From positions 2,108,001 through 2,172,000 of the forward strand of contig JAXMBL010000003.1 of NCBI GenBank assembly GCA_046349915.1: a stretch of DNA of 64,000 nt. Direction: 5' to 3'. Every line of letters starts with the position of its first letter. The first letter of the stretch is position 1. Made by a program: the position numbers and the translations under genes. The notes beneath the pieces were generated by a model, which made no database searches, was not told where the DNA came from, and worked only from the letters and a program-made list of their open reading frames with translations. This DNA comes from CAIXSC01 sp046349915. Lineage in GTDB: Bacteria > Planctomycetota > Planctomycetia > Pirellulales > Pirellulaceae. This document shows, in pieces, positions 1-8,876 of this stretch.

Positions 1-345
1 TCGTACGGCGCGCGGTTGGTCGAATTGGAGCGCTGCGCCTACATTCGTCCGACGATCGTGCACTGCGATTCGCCGGAGAATGCGATCGCGAAGAAGGAAT
101 ACATGTTCCCCTTCAGCACGGTCGTGCGTTGCCCGCAGGACGAGATGCTGGCGAAGATCGGTCCAACGTTGGTTGGCACGGTGATCACGAAGGATGAAAA
201 ACTGATGCGGCAGTGCGTCGATGCGACGCACATTGATCGGTTGAATCTGGGGCCGATTCCGACGACCAAGTTGAATTGGTTGCAGCCGCACGAAGGCAAT
301 ATCATCGACTTCTTGTATCGCAACCGCGCGTTGCAAACGGCATGA
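1..345 (+). CDS. Aldehyde dehydrogenase family protein, C-terminal part only
   Basis: The reading frame is open from the first base of the window, so the N-terminal part and the catalytic Cys region lie outside. The visible 114 residues end in a stretch characteristic of NAD(P)-dependent aldehyde dehydrogenases: KEYMFPFSTVV, then PTLVGTVIT, then LNLGPIPT and LNWLQPHEGN, the closing part of the catalytic/oligomerisation domain. The stop codon overlaps the start of the next gene (ATGA), an iron-dependent alcohol dehydrogenase, which suggests an alcohol/aldehyde interconversion pair made from one transcript. The substrate cannot be told from this fragment. Confidence 0.8.
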   Translation, partial: SYGARLVELERCAYIRPTIVHCDSPENAIAKKEYMFPFSTVVRCPQDEMLAKIGPTLVGTVITKDEKLMRQCVDATHIDRLNLGPIPTTKLNWLQPHEGNIIDFLYRNRALQTA

Positions 346-1499
346 GCATGATTGCGTTTGACTACCAGCCGATCACGAGGATGGTGTTCGGCCCGGGGAA
401 GATCGAGTCTCTCGGCGAACTCGCGCGAGAGCTCGGCGGCCATCGGGCGATGGTGGTAAGTGATCCTGGGGTGATTGCCGCGGGGCATGCCGCCAAGGGC
501 ATGCAGGCGTTGGAACGAGCCGGACTGGAGGTCTTGCTGTTCCATGAGGTGCATGAAAACCCGACGACGGCCGACGTAGATCTCGGCGTCGGCGTCGCTC
601 GCCAGTTCGCGCCCGATATCTTGGTTGGGCTGGGCGGCGGAAGCTCGATGGACTGCGCTAAGGGGATCAACTTCTTGCTCACCAATGGCGGGCGGATGCA
701 TGATTACTGGGGCGTTGGCAAGGCTAAATTGCCGATGCTCCCCATGATCGCGGCGCCGACGACATCGGGGACGGGAAGCGAGTCGCAGTCGTTTGCGCTG
801 ATTTCCGACGCCGAGACGCATGTGAAGATGGCGTGCGGCGACAAGAAAGCGGCTTTCAAGGTCGCGCTGCTTGACCCGGTGCTCACCCTGACTCAGCCGC
901 CGCGTGTCACGGCGTTGACGGGGATCGATGCGATCTCGCACGCGCTGGAGTCGTATGTGACGACTCGGCGAAATGCCGCCTCGTTGGCTTTCAGTCGCGA
1001 GGCTTGGCAGTTGCTGGCCCCCAGTTTTTCCGCCGTTTTGCGCAACCCGCTCGACCTGACCGCTCGGAGCGGTATGCAGTTGGGGGCTTGTTTCGCGGGC
1101 TTGGCGATCGAAAACTCGATGCTGGGCGCCGCCCATGCCTTGGCGAATCCGCTGACCACCGAGTACGGGATTGCTCACGGGCAGGCCATTGGCTTGATGT
1201 TGCCCCACGTGCTGCGGTTCAATGGTCAGGTGGTGGGCGAGTTGTACTGTGAACTACTGGAAGCGACCGGTGGGGCGGCGGGGTTCCCTTCGCCCGCGGA
1301 GGGCGTGGAAGGCTTGGCTCGGTTCGTGGCGCGGCTGGTGTCGGAAGCGGGACTGCCCGGTCGGCTGAGCGAGTGCGGCGTCGAGCAAACTCGTCTGCAC
1401 CACCTGGCGGAATTTGCGGCCAAGCAGTGGACGGGAACCTTCAACCCGCGCCCCGTGGGAGTGGCCGAGTTGCTGGCGATCTACCAGTCGGCGTATTAG
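342..1499 (+). CDS. Iron-containing alcohol dehydrogenase
   Basis: A 385-residue member of the group III (Fe-ADH) alcohol dehydrogenases, a normal length. The NAD(P)-binding part carries GLGGGSSMDCAKG (about 96-108). The metal ligands can be aligned with FucO: D196 and H200 in GIDAISHALE, H265 in AAHALANP and H279 in GIAHGQAIG, with the family spacings of 4 and 14. The ATG at 342 overlaps the stop of the upstream aldehyde dehydrogenase; an open frame 22 codons longer exists but would run deep into that gene. Predicted to reduce an aldehyde or oxidise an alcohol in the cytoplasm; the substrate is unknown. Confidence 0.88.
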   Translation: MSMIAFDYQPITRMVFGPGKIESLGELARELGGHRAMVVSDPGVIAAGHAAKGMQALERAGLEVLLFHEVHENPTTADVDLGVGVARQFAPDILVGLGGGSSMDCAKGINFLLTNGGRMHDYWGVGKAKLPMLPMIAAPTTSGTGSESQSFALISDAETHVKMACGDKKAAFKVALLDPVLTLTQPPRVTALTGIDAISHALESYVTTRRNAASLAFSREAWQLLAPSFSAVLRNPLDLTARSGMQLGACFAGLAIENSMLGAAHALANPLTTEYGIAHGQAIGLMLPHVLRFNGQVVGELYCELLEATGGAAGFPSPAEGVEGLARFVARLVSEAGLPGRLSECGVEQTRLHHLAEFAAKQWTGTFNPRPVGVAELLAIYQSAY

Positions 1500-1539
1500 A
1501 TTGACGTCGAGCGTTCTCACGCGACACGGGAGAATCACA

Positions 1540-2751
1540 ATGCGCGGTTGTGCGAAAGACGGTAGTGGTGCACGGTTGCTGGCGTTCAGACGTACGGGGC
1601 TGACCTTACTGGCAGCGCTGATCTTCCTGACAGGGCTGGCGTTGGTCAGTCTGTCGTCGCTGGTTGGCGTGATGGCGGCGGAGACCAAGCCAGTCGCTTC
1701 AGACGCGGATGATTGGCCGTTGTTCCGCGGCGACGCGATGTCGACCGGGGTATCTCGAGGCACTCTGCCCGAGAAGCTGGACGTGCTGTGGAAGTTTACG
1801 GTGGCGGGGACTGCGTTTGACTCGACCCCCAGCATTGTCGACGGAGTGGTTTATGTCGGAGACATGGATGGTCGGCTGTATGCCTTGAGTTTGGAGACGG
1901 GTGACAAGCTTTGGGAGCAGAAGTTCGAAGACGGATTTTTGGCGGCGGCCGCGGTCCGAGAGGGGCGTCTGTTCTTGGGCGATATCGCGGGCAAGTTCTA
2001 CTGCCTTGATGCGAAGACAGGGAAAACTCTGTGGACGTTTGCCACGCAGGCGGAGATTGACTCGAGCGCCAACTTCTACAAGGACCGCGTCATTGTCGGC
2101 TCGCAAGATGCGACGCTTTACTGCCTGAATGCGGCCGATGGCAAATTGGTGTGGAAGTTCGCGATCGCCGACCAGATTCGTTGCACGCCGACGGTGGTTG
2201 AGAACCGGGCGTTTGTCGCGGGCTGCGACAGCAAGTTGCATGTGGTTGATTTGGACACGGCGCAGGAAGTATCGGCGGTGGAAATTGAGGCGCCGACGGG
2301 CGTGACCCCCGCGGTTCGCGGCGATCTGGTTTATTTTGGCACCGAAGCCGGCGCTTTCTTCGCCGTCAATTGGAAGTCGGCGACGGTGGCATGGACGTTT
2401 CAACCCGCCAAGGGAAGCCAACCCTTTCGCAGTTCACCCGCGGTCGCCTCGGAAGCGGTCGTCTTTGGCGGACGCAACAAGCGAGTCCATGCGCTTGATC
2501 CGGCGACCGGTAAGGAACTATGGGAATTCACGGCTCGCAATCGCATTGATGGTTCACCAGTGATTGTGGGCCAGCGAGTATTAGTGGGGGCCGCCGACGG
2601 ACGGATGTACGGGTTTGATTTGCGAACGGGGAAGGTCGTTTGGCAGCACGAGGCGGGCGGCGGCTTCAATGGTTCGCCGGCCGTGTCGCGTGGGCGGCTA
2701 GTGATCGCCAACGACAACGGATCGGTCTATTGCTTCGGCGAAAAGAAGTAA
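1540..2751 (+). CDS. PQQ-like beta-propeller repeat protein, exported
   Basis: 403 residues. The N-terminus has basic residues, then a long hydrophobic segment (about 18-45) ending in MAAE, read as a signal peptide or anchor. The rest holds about eight propeller blades, each with a variant of xLYxLDxxTGKxLWxF (for example ALSLETGDKLWE, CLDAKTGKTLWTF, ALDPATGKELWEF). This is the fold of BamB and PQQ dehydrogenases, but no dehydrogenase-specific residues were recognised, so an enzymatic role is not claimed. The ATG at 1540 is preceded by GGGAG. It lies 40 bp after the alcohol dehydrogenase and 19 bp before the radical SAM gene, so it is probably in the same operon. Likely periplasmic. Confidence 0.82.
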   Translation: MRGCAKDGSGARLLAFRRTGLTLLAALIFLTGLALVSLSSLVGVMAAETKPVASDADDWPLFRGDAMSTGVSRGTLPEKLDVLWKFTVAGTAFDSTPSIVDGVVYVGDMDGRLYALSLETGDKLWEQKFEDGFLAAAAVREGRLFLGDIAGKFYCLDAKTGKTLWTFATQAEIDSSANFYKDRVIVGSQDATLYCLNAADGKLVWKFAIADQIRCTPTVVENRAFVAGCDSKLHVVDLDTAQEVSAVEIEAPTGVTPAVRGDLVYFGTEAGAFFAVNWKSATVAWTFQPAKGSQPFRSSPAVASEAVVFGGRNKRVHALDPATGKELWEFTARNRIDGSPVIVGQRVLVGAADGRMYGFDLRTGKVVWQHEAGGGFNGSPAVSRGRLVIANDNGSVYCFGEKK

Positions 2752-2770
2752 CGACGGGGAGAAATTTTGC

Positions 2771-4090
2771 ATGGCCACTTCCACTCCTCCCGAACCTGTC
2801 AAAACCGAGGTCGGCAGTTATTTCATTTCGAATTACCCGCCCTTTTCCCAATGGCAGAGGGAGGCGGTCAGCGAGGTGCGGGCGGCGATGGCGGCCCCGC
2901 CGCGTGATGTCCCGTTAGGGCTCTATTTGCATATTCCCTTCTGCCGGAAACGCTGCAAGTTTTGCTATTTCAAGGTGTTCACGGAGAACACGGCGGGCGA
3001 AATAGAAACGTACGTCTCGGCGCTGGCTCGCGAAATCGAACTCGTCAGTCAACAGCCGGTGATGGGAGGGCGACCGTTTCGCTTCGTCTACTTTGGCGGC
3101 GGCACTCCGTCGTTCTTGAGCGTCAAGCAACTGACCTCGCTAGTCGATCGGTTGCGAGCCAATATCCGCTGGGATCAGGCGGAGGAAGTCACGTTTGAGT
3201 GCGAGCCGGGAACGCTCTCCGAACCCAAAGTGCACGCCTTGCGCGAACTGGGCGTGACTCGCTTGAGTCTGGGCGTCGAGAACTTTAGTGATCAGGTGCT
3301 GGAGGAGAATGGACGAGCTCATCTGGCGCCGGAGATTTATCGCGCTTGGGATTGGATTCGAGCGGCCGCCTTTCCGAACGTCAACATCGATTTGATCGCG
3401 GGCATGGTGGGCGAGACGTGGGAGAACTGGCGCGACAGCATTCGCCGCACGATTGATTTGGCGCCCGATAGCGTGACAATTTACCAGTTGGAACTCCCCT
3501 TCAACACCGTGTTCTCGAAGGACATTTTGGGGAACCAGGTCGAGTTGCCGGTCGCGGACTGGCCGACGAAGCGAGCCTGGGTCGACTATGCGTTTAACGA
3601 ATTGGCGGGCGCGGGCTATCACGTGTCGAGTGCGTACACGATGGTGCGCGACCCGGATAAGGTGAACTTCAGTTACCGCGACAATTTGTGGCGAGGTTCG
3701 GATTTGCTGGCGACGGGGATTGCGAGTTTTGGGCATGTGTCGGGGGTTCACTATCAGAACTTGCCGGAATGGAACGATTACATCGGTTCGTTGTTGGAAC
3801 GCGGCGAGCTGCCGTTGGGGCGAGCGATGCGGCCGACGGCTCATCAGTTGCTGATCCGAGAAATGATCCTGCAACTGAAACGCGGTTACCTGGATGTCGC
3901 TTATTTCCGCCGCAAGTTTGGCGCGGAGATTTTGGACGAGTGGCGAGCGCAGTGGGAGTCGTATGTTGAGCAAGGATTGGCGCGGGTGGAGGGGGACCGC
4001 GTCGAGTTGACTCGTGCGGGGCTCTTGCAGGTGGACGGAATGTTGCCGCCCTTTTTCGAGCCTCAGCATCGCGGAGTCCGCTACACATGA
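2771..4090 (+). CDS. HemN/HemW-like radical SAM protein
   Basis: 439 residues. The radical SAM signature of the coproporphyrinogen-oxidase-like family is complete: LYLHIPFC followed by C58-x3-C62-x2-C65, then FGGGTPS near residue 113. HemN, HemW, ChuW/HutW and the class C radical SAM methyltransferases share this layout, so the exact reaction is open. The first 45 residues (SYFISNYPPFSQW) are an N-terminal extension not seen in textbook HemN. The stop overlaps the start of the GcvH-like gene by four bases (ATGA), which implies tight co-production, and an iron-sulfur protein follows. True heme synthesis is less likely because no other heme-biosynthesis gene is adjacent; this is inference. Confidence 0.8.
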   Translation: MATSTPPEPVKTEVGSYFISNYPPFSQWQREAVSEVRAAMAAPPRDVPLGLYLHIPFCRKRCKFCYFKVFTENTAGEIETYVSALAREIELVSQQPVMGGRPFRFVYFGGGTPSFLSVKQLTSLVDRLRANIRWDQAEEVTFECEPGTLSEPKVHALRELGVTRLSLGVENFSDQVLEENGRAHLAPEIYRAWDWIRAAAFPNVNIDLIAGMVGETWENWRDSIRRTIDLAPDSVTIYQLELPFNTVFSKDILGNQVELPVADWPTKRAWVDYAFNELAGAGYHVSSAYTMVRDPDKVNFSYRDNLWRGSDLLATGIASFGHVSGVHYQNLPEWNDYIGSLLERGELPLGRAMRPTAHQLLIREMILQLKRGYLDVAYFRRKFGAEILDEWRAQWESYVEQGLARVEGDRVELTRAGLLQVDGMLPPFFEPQHRGVRYT

Positions 4091-4542
4091 GCGGTCCGCT
4101 GGTCTTCATGATGGGCAAGTTCGAGGCGGAACTGCCGACCGATCGTCGCTACGCGAAGAACCACATGTGGGCGCAAGAGGTTCCGGGAGGTTGGCGGTTT
4201 GGCTTTACCTCGTATGCCGTCCGCTTGCTCCAAGACGTCTATTTTCTGGAATGGACGATCGACGCAGGCAGTCGAGTGGCGCTGCGGCAAGAGATGGGGC
4301 AGATTGAAAGCAAGAAGGCGGAGAGTGCGCTCTATGCGCCGGTCGCCGGCCTGGTGACTCGTTTCAACGAGGCTCTATTGAGCGACCCCTCGACGATCAA
4401 CGTGGACAAGTATGCCAAGGGTTGGTTGTTCGACATGGAGGCGGCCGACGACGGCTTACTCTCCCCCGATGCCTACTTCGCTCACCTGGAATCGGTCTGG
4501 GAGGTGACTCAGCGCACAATCAAGGGCCAGCTCAACGAGTAG
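4087..4542 (+). CDS. Glycine-cleavage H-like lipoyl carrier protein
   Basis: 151 residues, close to the H-protein length. The lipoylation region reads IESKKAESALYAPVAG (73-88), aligning with the ESVKA lipoyl motif of GcvH and placing the modified lysine at K77. The following NEALLSDP and YAKGWLFDME are also H-protein signatures. No gcvT, gcvP or lipoate ligase lies nearby; instead the gene is fused by an ATGA overlap to a HemN-like radical SAM gene. That suggests a dedicated lipoyl (dithiol/disulfide) carrier, comparable in principle to lipoate-binding proteins of other redox systems, but an ordinary glycine-cleavage H protein placed away from its partners cannot be excluded. Confidence 0.78.
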   Translation: MSGPLVFMMGKFEAELPTDRRYAKNHMWAQEVPGGWRFGFTSYAVRLLQDVYFLEWTIDAGSRVALRQEMGQIESKKAESALYAPVAGLVTRFNEALLSDPSTINVDKYAKGWLFDMEAADDGLLSPDAYFAHLESVWEVTQRTIKGQLNE

Positions 4543-4564
4543 CCAACGGTTGCCTTTCGCGAAT

Positions 4565-4590
4565 GTTGCCTTTCGCTCCGCGAAAGCAGC
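4565..4590 (+). repeat. Dispersed hairpin repeat, copy 1 (CTTTCGC stem)
   Basis: GTTGC then a perfect seven-pair stem CTTTCGC / GCGAAAG around a TCC loop, then CAGC. A second copy at 53541-53565 keeps the loop and flanks but has the stem CTTTGCC / GGCAAAG, so both arms changed together. A truncated third copy precedes it at 4549-4561. Confidence 0.7.
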
Positions 4591-4754
4591 TCCTCAACTC
4601 CGCGTAAGCAGCCTCCCCGGCAGAGAACCTCCCCCAACTCCCGCCCCTCCCTGATTCGATTGCCTGCGGCCCCCAGAGTTTTGTCGCAGCGAAGAACAAG
4701 CTTTAGCAAGGAAACTGAAAAAAGGTCGCCGGGACCGTTTGGCGGGATCCGGAT

Positions 4755-4775
4755 CGACGGCCTAGCAGTCCGTCG
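4755..4775 (+). repeat. Dispersed GACGG/CCGTC palindrome, degenerate copy
   Basis: CGACGGCCTAGCAGTCCGTCG, a degenerate palindrome of the same type as the three copies near 47.5 kb and the one at 59820-59839. It lies in a gap between genes, as the others do. Confidence 0.6.
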
Positions 4776-4976
4776 TACTGAAGTTTTGGTTGTGACAAAG
4801 CACGAGCACCAAAAGAATTCCCTCGCGCTCCCCGAACCTGTGGGCGACTCTATCTGTCTTCCGTCGTGCGGAGTGTTGACTAGGCTACAGGGTCCGCGGG
4901 AGGTTAGAATACGACGCTCGCTGGTTCGGGCCGCACGGCCCTGTCAGACCCCCTTTGCACTCTTTGAACGCTTGCC

Positions 4977-6086
4977 ATGGCCAAACGCACAACCGTCGTG
5001 ATATCGCAGGGACAGAGTCAAAACCCCGCCAAGCGGGATTTGGAGGAGAATTTAGTCGCCGCGTTATTGATGGAGCCGGGTCTGGAAGTGATGGTGATTC
5101 CCCATCTGTACGACTTGAAGGCGGATGGCACGGGCGTGTTGGCTCTGCAAGGAGTTTCCGGTCCGCTGGTGGTGTTGTCGTGGCTGTACGAACGAGCGGC
5201 TCGCTGGACGCTGGACCGCAATGGCGTGCATGGCAAGTCGGGGGTGACGTTACTGAAGTCGCCCGAGGACGAAGAAGACGAGGATGACGAGAAGGAACTT
5301 GAGGAAGCGCGAGCGGAAGCGGAGTTAGCGGAAGCGGGCAAGTTGCGAGTGATCGAGAATCGGCCGACACCGGATCGACGCATCTACTGCATCGATTTGC
5401 GCCTGCATCACTCGATCGATCCCTACGTGACGGAAGTGCGGCGGATTGCCGAGGAGAATCGCACGCAAGTCGTGGAGTTGATGGGGTGGCTGGGAGGGGC
5501 GCCCGCGGCCGAACCAATGGCGCGATTTTTGTCGCCCACGAACGATACGGGACTGGGCCAGTTGCCGAAGGGCGAGACGCCTGCCGCGGCGGCGCCGAAT
5601 CAGCCATTGCGAATTGTGGAAGAGACGGATCGGCGTTGGTATCCGGTGATCGATTACAGTCGCTGCACGAACTGCATGGAGTGCATCGATTTTTGTTTGT
5701 TTGGCGTGTACGGCGTGGACCGAGCCGAGACGATTTTGGTCGAGCAGCCCGACAATTGTCGGAAGGGGTGTCCGGCTTGCAGTCGAGTTTGCCCGGAGAA
5801 CGCCATTATTTTCCCGCAGCACAAGACGCCCGCGATTGCGGGAGCGCCTGCCGAAGCGGCCGGAGGATTGAAGATCGACTTGTCCAAGCTATTCGGCGCG
5901 CCGGAAGAGGCGGCCGATGCGTTGGCCATCGCGGCTCGCGAGCGCGATGAACAATTGTTGGCGGTAGGACGCGAGGCCGTGGGAATGTCGGTGGGGATTC
6001 CCAAGCGACAGCCGACGGCCGAACAAGCGGGACCGAAGGATGACTTAGATCATTTGATCGACGCGTTGGACGATTTGGATTTGTAG
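4977..6086 (+). CDS. Ferredoxin-like 2[4Fe-4S] protein with large N-terminal domain
   Basis: 369 residues. Two cluster motifs lie in the middle: C230-x2-C233-x2-C236-x3-C240 and C261-x3-C265-x2-C268-x3-C272-P, as in bacterial 2[4Fe-4S] ferredoxins with a slightly widened second motif. The N-terminal 220 residues are not a ferredoxin; they hold an alpha/beta-looking segment (1-95), a strongly acidic run of Asp and Glu (97-108) and a helical stretch. The C-terminus ends in an acidic DDLDHLIDALDDLDL tail. No membrane segment or signal peptide, so it is probably a cytoplasmic electron carrier. The nearest partners by position are the radical SAM enzyme, which needs a reductant, and the GcvH-like protein; the link is inferred from position. 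Confidence 0.75.
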   Translation: MAKRTTVVISQGQSQNPAKRDLEENLVAALLMEPGLEVMVIPHLYDLKADGTGVLALQGVSGPLVVLSWLYERAARWTLDRNGVHGKSGVTLLKSPEDEEDEDDEKELEEARAEAELAEAGKLRVIENRPTPDRRIYCIDLRLHHSIDPYVTEVRRIAEENRTQVVELMGWLGGAPAAEPMARFLSPTNDTGLGQLPKGETPAAAAPNQPLRIVEETDRRWYPVIDYSRCTNCMECIDFCLFGVYGVDRAETILVEQPDNCRKGCPACSRVCPENAIIFPQHKTPAIAGAPAEAAGGLKIDLSKLFGAPEEAADALAIAARERDEQLLAVGREAVGMSVGIPKRQPTAEQAGPKDDLDHLIDALDDLDL

Positions 6087-6169
6087 TGTTTCGGACCGGG
6101 CGTGGGGCCTCGGTTCCGGAATGTTTGTAACCAGGCTCGCGAATGTTCGCGCGCCGGGAGCGAGCGGAC

Positions 6170-8764
6170 ATGGAGCCCCAACTTTCTCTAGTGCGTGCGG
6201 CGGCATATCAGCCGCTCGTCCCACTGCTCGCCGCCTTCGCCACCGGCATCACGCTCGACGCTTGCTGGCGCTGTGGGTGGCTGTTGGGCGGTGGTTTAGC
6301 AGGACTTTCCGCAATTGTAGTTCTCCTTGCGCTGCGTCTTGGCGGCCGGGTTGCGGCGGCTGCGACGCGGGCCAGCCTGAGGCTGGGCACGATAGCCACA
6401 TTGCTCGCGACCGCCGCGACTGGGGCGGGCTGGCATCATGTTGCTTGGCGCATGTTCCCCGCCGACGATTTGGCTCGACGACTCGATCTACTCCCCCGCC
6501 CCGTCGAAATACGGATTGAATTAAGGACCGAGCCGCGGCAAAGGCCTTTGTCTCCGGCCGATCCCTTGGCCAGTTATACGCCGCGCACGGAATGGGACTG
6601 CGAAGCCTCGATAACGGCCGTGCGCGAGCGTGGAGTTTGGTCGCGATGCACCGGGAACGCTCGAGTCGTGATTGTCTCCGAGTCGCTCGATCTTCACTGC
6701 GGCGATCGCTTGCGAGCGTTGGGGCTGGCATCACGCCCCACGCCCGCGGCGAATCCAGGTGAGTTTGATGGGGCCGACTATGAGCGAGAAGGACGCCGGT
6801 TGACTCGGCTGGTCATCGAGACGCGCGAGGCGATTCATGTGGAACGCAGGTGGCGGTCGTGGAGTGGGCGGCGGTGGCTAGCCGAGTTGCGGCAGGCGGG
6901 CGAGCGGCGATTGAAGGAGCATGTGCCGGCGCGGCATGCGGGATTGGCGAGCGCGTTGTTGTTGGGGACTCGCGAGCAGTTAGATCAACAATTAAACGAG
7001 TCCTTTTTTGTGACGGGGCTCGCTCATCTGCTGGCCATCTCGGGACTGAATGTCGCCATCTTTGCCTATGGTTTTTGGGGGGTGGTGCGGCTGGGGTGGT
7101 TGCCGAGACGAGCAGCGTACGTAGGGGTCGCGGGGCTCGCGGTTTTCTATGCGTTGCTGACCGGCGCCGAACCGCCGGTGGTGCGCGCCGCCATTTTGGT
7201 GGTCTGTATGTGCGGCGCGAAACTAATTGCTCGCCAAGGATTGGCGTTCAATACGTTGGCCGCGGCGGGATGGGTCGTGCTGGCCGACAGCCCCGCAACG
7301 CTATTTCAGACGGGCGCTCAATTGTCGTTCTTGGCCGTTGCGGTGTTAGCGCGCGAAGCCGCGGCTCGACCCACGGCTCACCTAGCCGATCCCTTGGAGG
7401 AACTGCTCGAACGTTCCCGGTCATGGAGCGAACGAGCGATGCGAGGCGCAATCAGGGCGGTCGTCGACGCGTGTATGACGAGCGGGCGAGTCTGGATTAT
7501 GAGCGTCCCGTTGGTGGCGTGGCGATTTCATCTGGTTTCCCCGATTGCGCTCGTCATTAACCCCCTGACCTTACTGCCCGCGGCGATTGCGTTGTATGCC
7601 GGCTTTTTCGTGCTGGTGCTCGCGCCCGTTTGGCCGCTGGCGGCCGATGTGGCGGGCGGCATTTGTGGAGCGGCTTTGTCGGGCATTGATACTTTGGTGC
7701 GATGGGGGAAAGACATGCCTGGAGGCCACTTTTGGACCCCAGGACCCAGGTTCGCCTGGGTGATTGTCTTCTATGCCATCGCGGCCGCGTCGCCCCTGGT
7801 GGGCTTACCGAGAAGATGGTGTTGGCACGGAGCATGGCTGGCCGTGGTGCTTTTGCTGACGCCGCTGGTTCGCGAGGGAAGCGAGCGGCTGTTCTTCCCC
7901 CAGGGACGCCTTGATGAGCATTGGTCGAGCACGTTCGTGGCGGTGGGGCATGGGACGAGTGTTTTGGTGGAATGGCCCGATGGTCGGACGCTATTGTACG
8001 ACGCCGGCCGCTTGGGATTGCCGCGTCAAGGTGCTCGTTCGATCGCTGCCGTGCTGTGGTCGCGTGGAGTTTCTCGAATCGATGCGTTGGTCATCTCGCA
8101 TGCCGACGCGGATCACTTCAATGCAATTCCTGAGCTCTTGGAGCGGTTCGAGGTTCGGACGCTTTATGTGACGCCTGGCATGTTCCAGAAACCCGATGGG
8201 GCTGTGTTGGTCTTGCGCGACGCTGTCCGTCGGCGGGGCTTGGTCTGCCGCGAATTGACTCAAGGGGATCGCATCTGGTTCGACTCGCAGGGATGTGTCG
8301 AAGTGCTGCACCCGCCGCTCGACTGGGCAGCGAAAACCGACAATGCGTCGAGTCTGGTGTTGTCGATCGAACGCGGTGGGAGGCGGCTGCTATTGCCGGG
8401 CGACCTGGAAGGGGCTGGGATGCAGCAATTGCTAGAACAGGTCGGCGAAAAGTGGGATGTCGCCATGGCGCCTCATCATGGCGGCACGCGTGAACCGAGC
8501 GACCGGTTTCTCGCTTGGTCGCGACCCGCTTGGGTTGTGGTAAGCGGAGCACTTTCTAAGTGGCAAAGCGGGACTCGACGATTCGATCCCAGCCCTGCTC
8601 GGCTCAGACATACCGCGCTGGATGGAATGGTTTGCTGCGAGTTCCAGCGGGACGGAGTCGAAGTGCGGACTCACTGGAGACGCGGTACTCCACACGAAGG
8701 CAGCCCGGAAGCAAAGGCGAACAGCAGACCCAACTCAGGAAAAGGGAACGCTTATCTTCGCTGA
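6170..8764 (+). CDS. comEC: ComEC/Rec2-family DNA uptake channel protein
   Basis: 864 residues, a full-length ComEC. The order is N-terminal membrane segments, a soluble OB-like region, the competence domain with many membrane helices (from about 260; FFVTGLAHLLAISGLN is the usual signature), and a C-terminal metallo-beta-lactamase-like domain with VISHADADHFNAIP, the HxDxDH metal motif. The protein moves single-stranded DNA across the inner membrane during transformation. ATG at 6170 is preferred because GGGAG lies nine bases upstream; an in-frame ATG at 6143 lacks a ribosome site. No other competence gene is in the window. Confidence 0.9.
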   Translation: MEPQLSLVRAAAYQPLVPLLAAFATGITLDACWRCGWLLGGGLAGLSAIVVLLALRLGGRVAAAATRASLRLGTIATLLATAATGAGWHHVAWRMFPADDLARRLDLLPRPVEIRIELRTEPRQRPLSPADPLASYTPRTEWDCEASITAVRERGVWSRCTGNARVVIVSESLDLHCGDRLRALGLASRPTPAANPGEFDGADYEREGRRLTRLVIETREAIHVERRWRSWSGRRWLAELRQAGERRLKEHVPARHAGLASALLLGTREQLDQQLNESFFVTGLAHLLAISGLNVAIFAYGFWGVVRLGWLPRRAAYVGVAGLAVFYALLTGAEPPVVRAAILVVCMCGAKLIARQGLAFNTLAAAGWVVLADSPATLFQTGAQLSFLAVAVLAREAAARPTAHLADPLEELLERSRSWSERAMRGAIRAVVDACMTSGRVWIMSVPLVAWRFHLVSPIALVINPLTLLPAAIALYAGFFVLVLAPVWPLAADVAGGICGAALSGIDTLVRWGKDMPGGHFWTPGPRFAWVIVFYAIAAASPLVGLPRRWCWHGAWLAVVLLLTPLVREGSERLFFPQGRLDEHWSSTFVAVGHGTSVLVEWPDGRTLLYDAGRLGLPRQGARSIAAVLWSRGVSRIDALVISHADADHFNAIPELLERFEVRTLYVTPGMFQKPDGAVLVLRDAVRRRGLVCRELTQGDRIWFDSQGCVEVLHPPLDWAAKTDNASSLVLSIERGGRRLLLPGDLEGAGMQQLLEQVGEKWDVAMAPHHGGTREPSDRFLAWSRPAWVVVSGALSKWQSGTRRFDPSPARLRHTALDGMVCCEFQRDGVEVRTHWRRGTPHEGSPEAKANSRPNSGKGNAYLR

Positions 8765-8876
8765 TCCTCGCTAATCCGAGGTTGTTGAAAAATACCCCAA
8801 GGACCGGATCGTTGCAGCGAATGGACTGGGTGAACGAGTCTCGGGACGTTAGTCTGTTGGGGCGGGAGGAGCCAAC

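Larger units (their letters stand above)
4543..4976. other. Intergenic region with hairpin repeats
   Basis: 434 bases without a convincing gene. It holds a partial and a complete copy of a GTTGCCTTT hairpin element (4549-4590) and one copy of the GACGGAC-type palindrome (4755-4775). A TAGAAT at 4905-4910 could be a -10 box for the ferredoxin gene, but the only nearby TTGACT is 23 bases upstream, so no promoter is called. The gap makes it uncertain whether the ferredoxin gene shares a transcript with the GcvH-like gene. Confidence 0.6.

Noticed and set aside
39..1208. 389-codon open frame on the minus strand
   Set aside because: It lies opposite the aldehyde and alcohol dehydrogenase genes, has an Arg/His-rich composition typical of antisense frames in high-GC DNA and resembles no family.
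2771..4090. Bona fide HemN/HemW assignment
   Set aside because: The cluster motif fits the superfamily, but the N-terminal extension and the neighbours do not support naming it as the heme-biosynthesis enzyme.
4876..4910. Promoter for the ferredoxin-like gene (TTGACT and TAGAAT)
   Set aside because: The spacer is 23 bases, too long for a sigma70 promoter.
8766..8781. Terminator after comEC (CCTCG / CGAGG)
   Set aside because: A stem of five pairs with no T-run is too weak to support termination.
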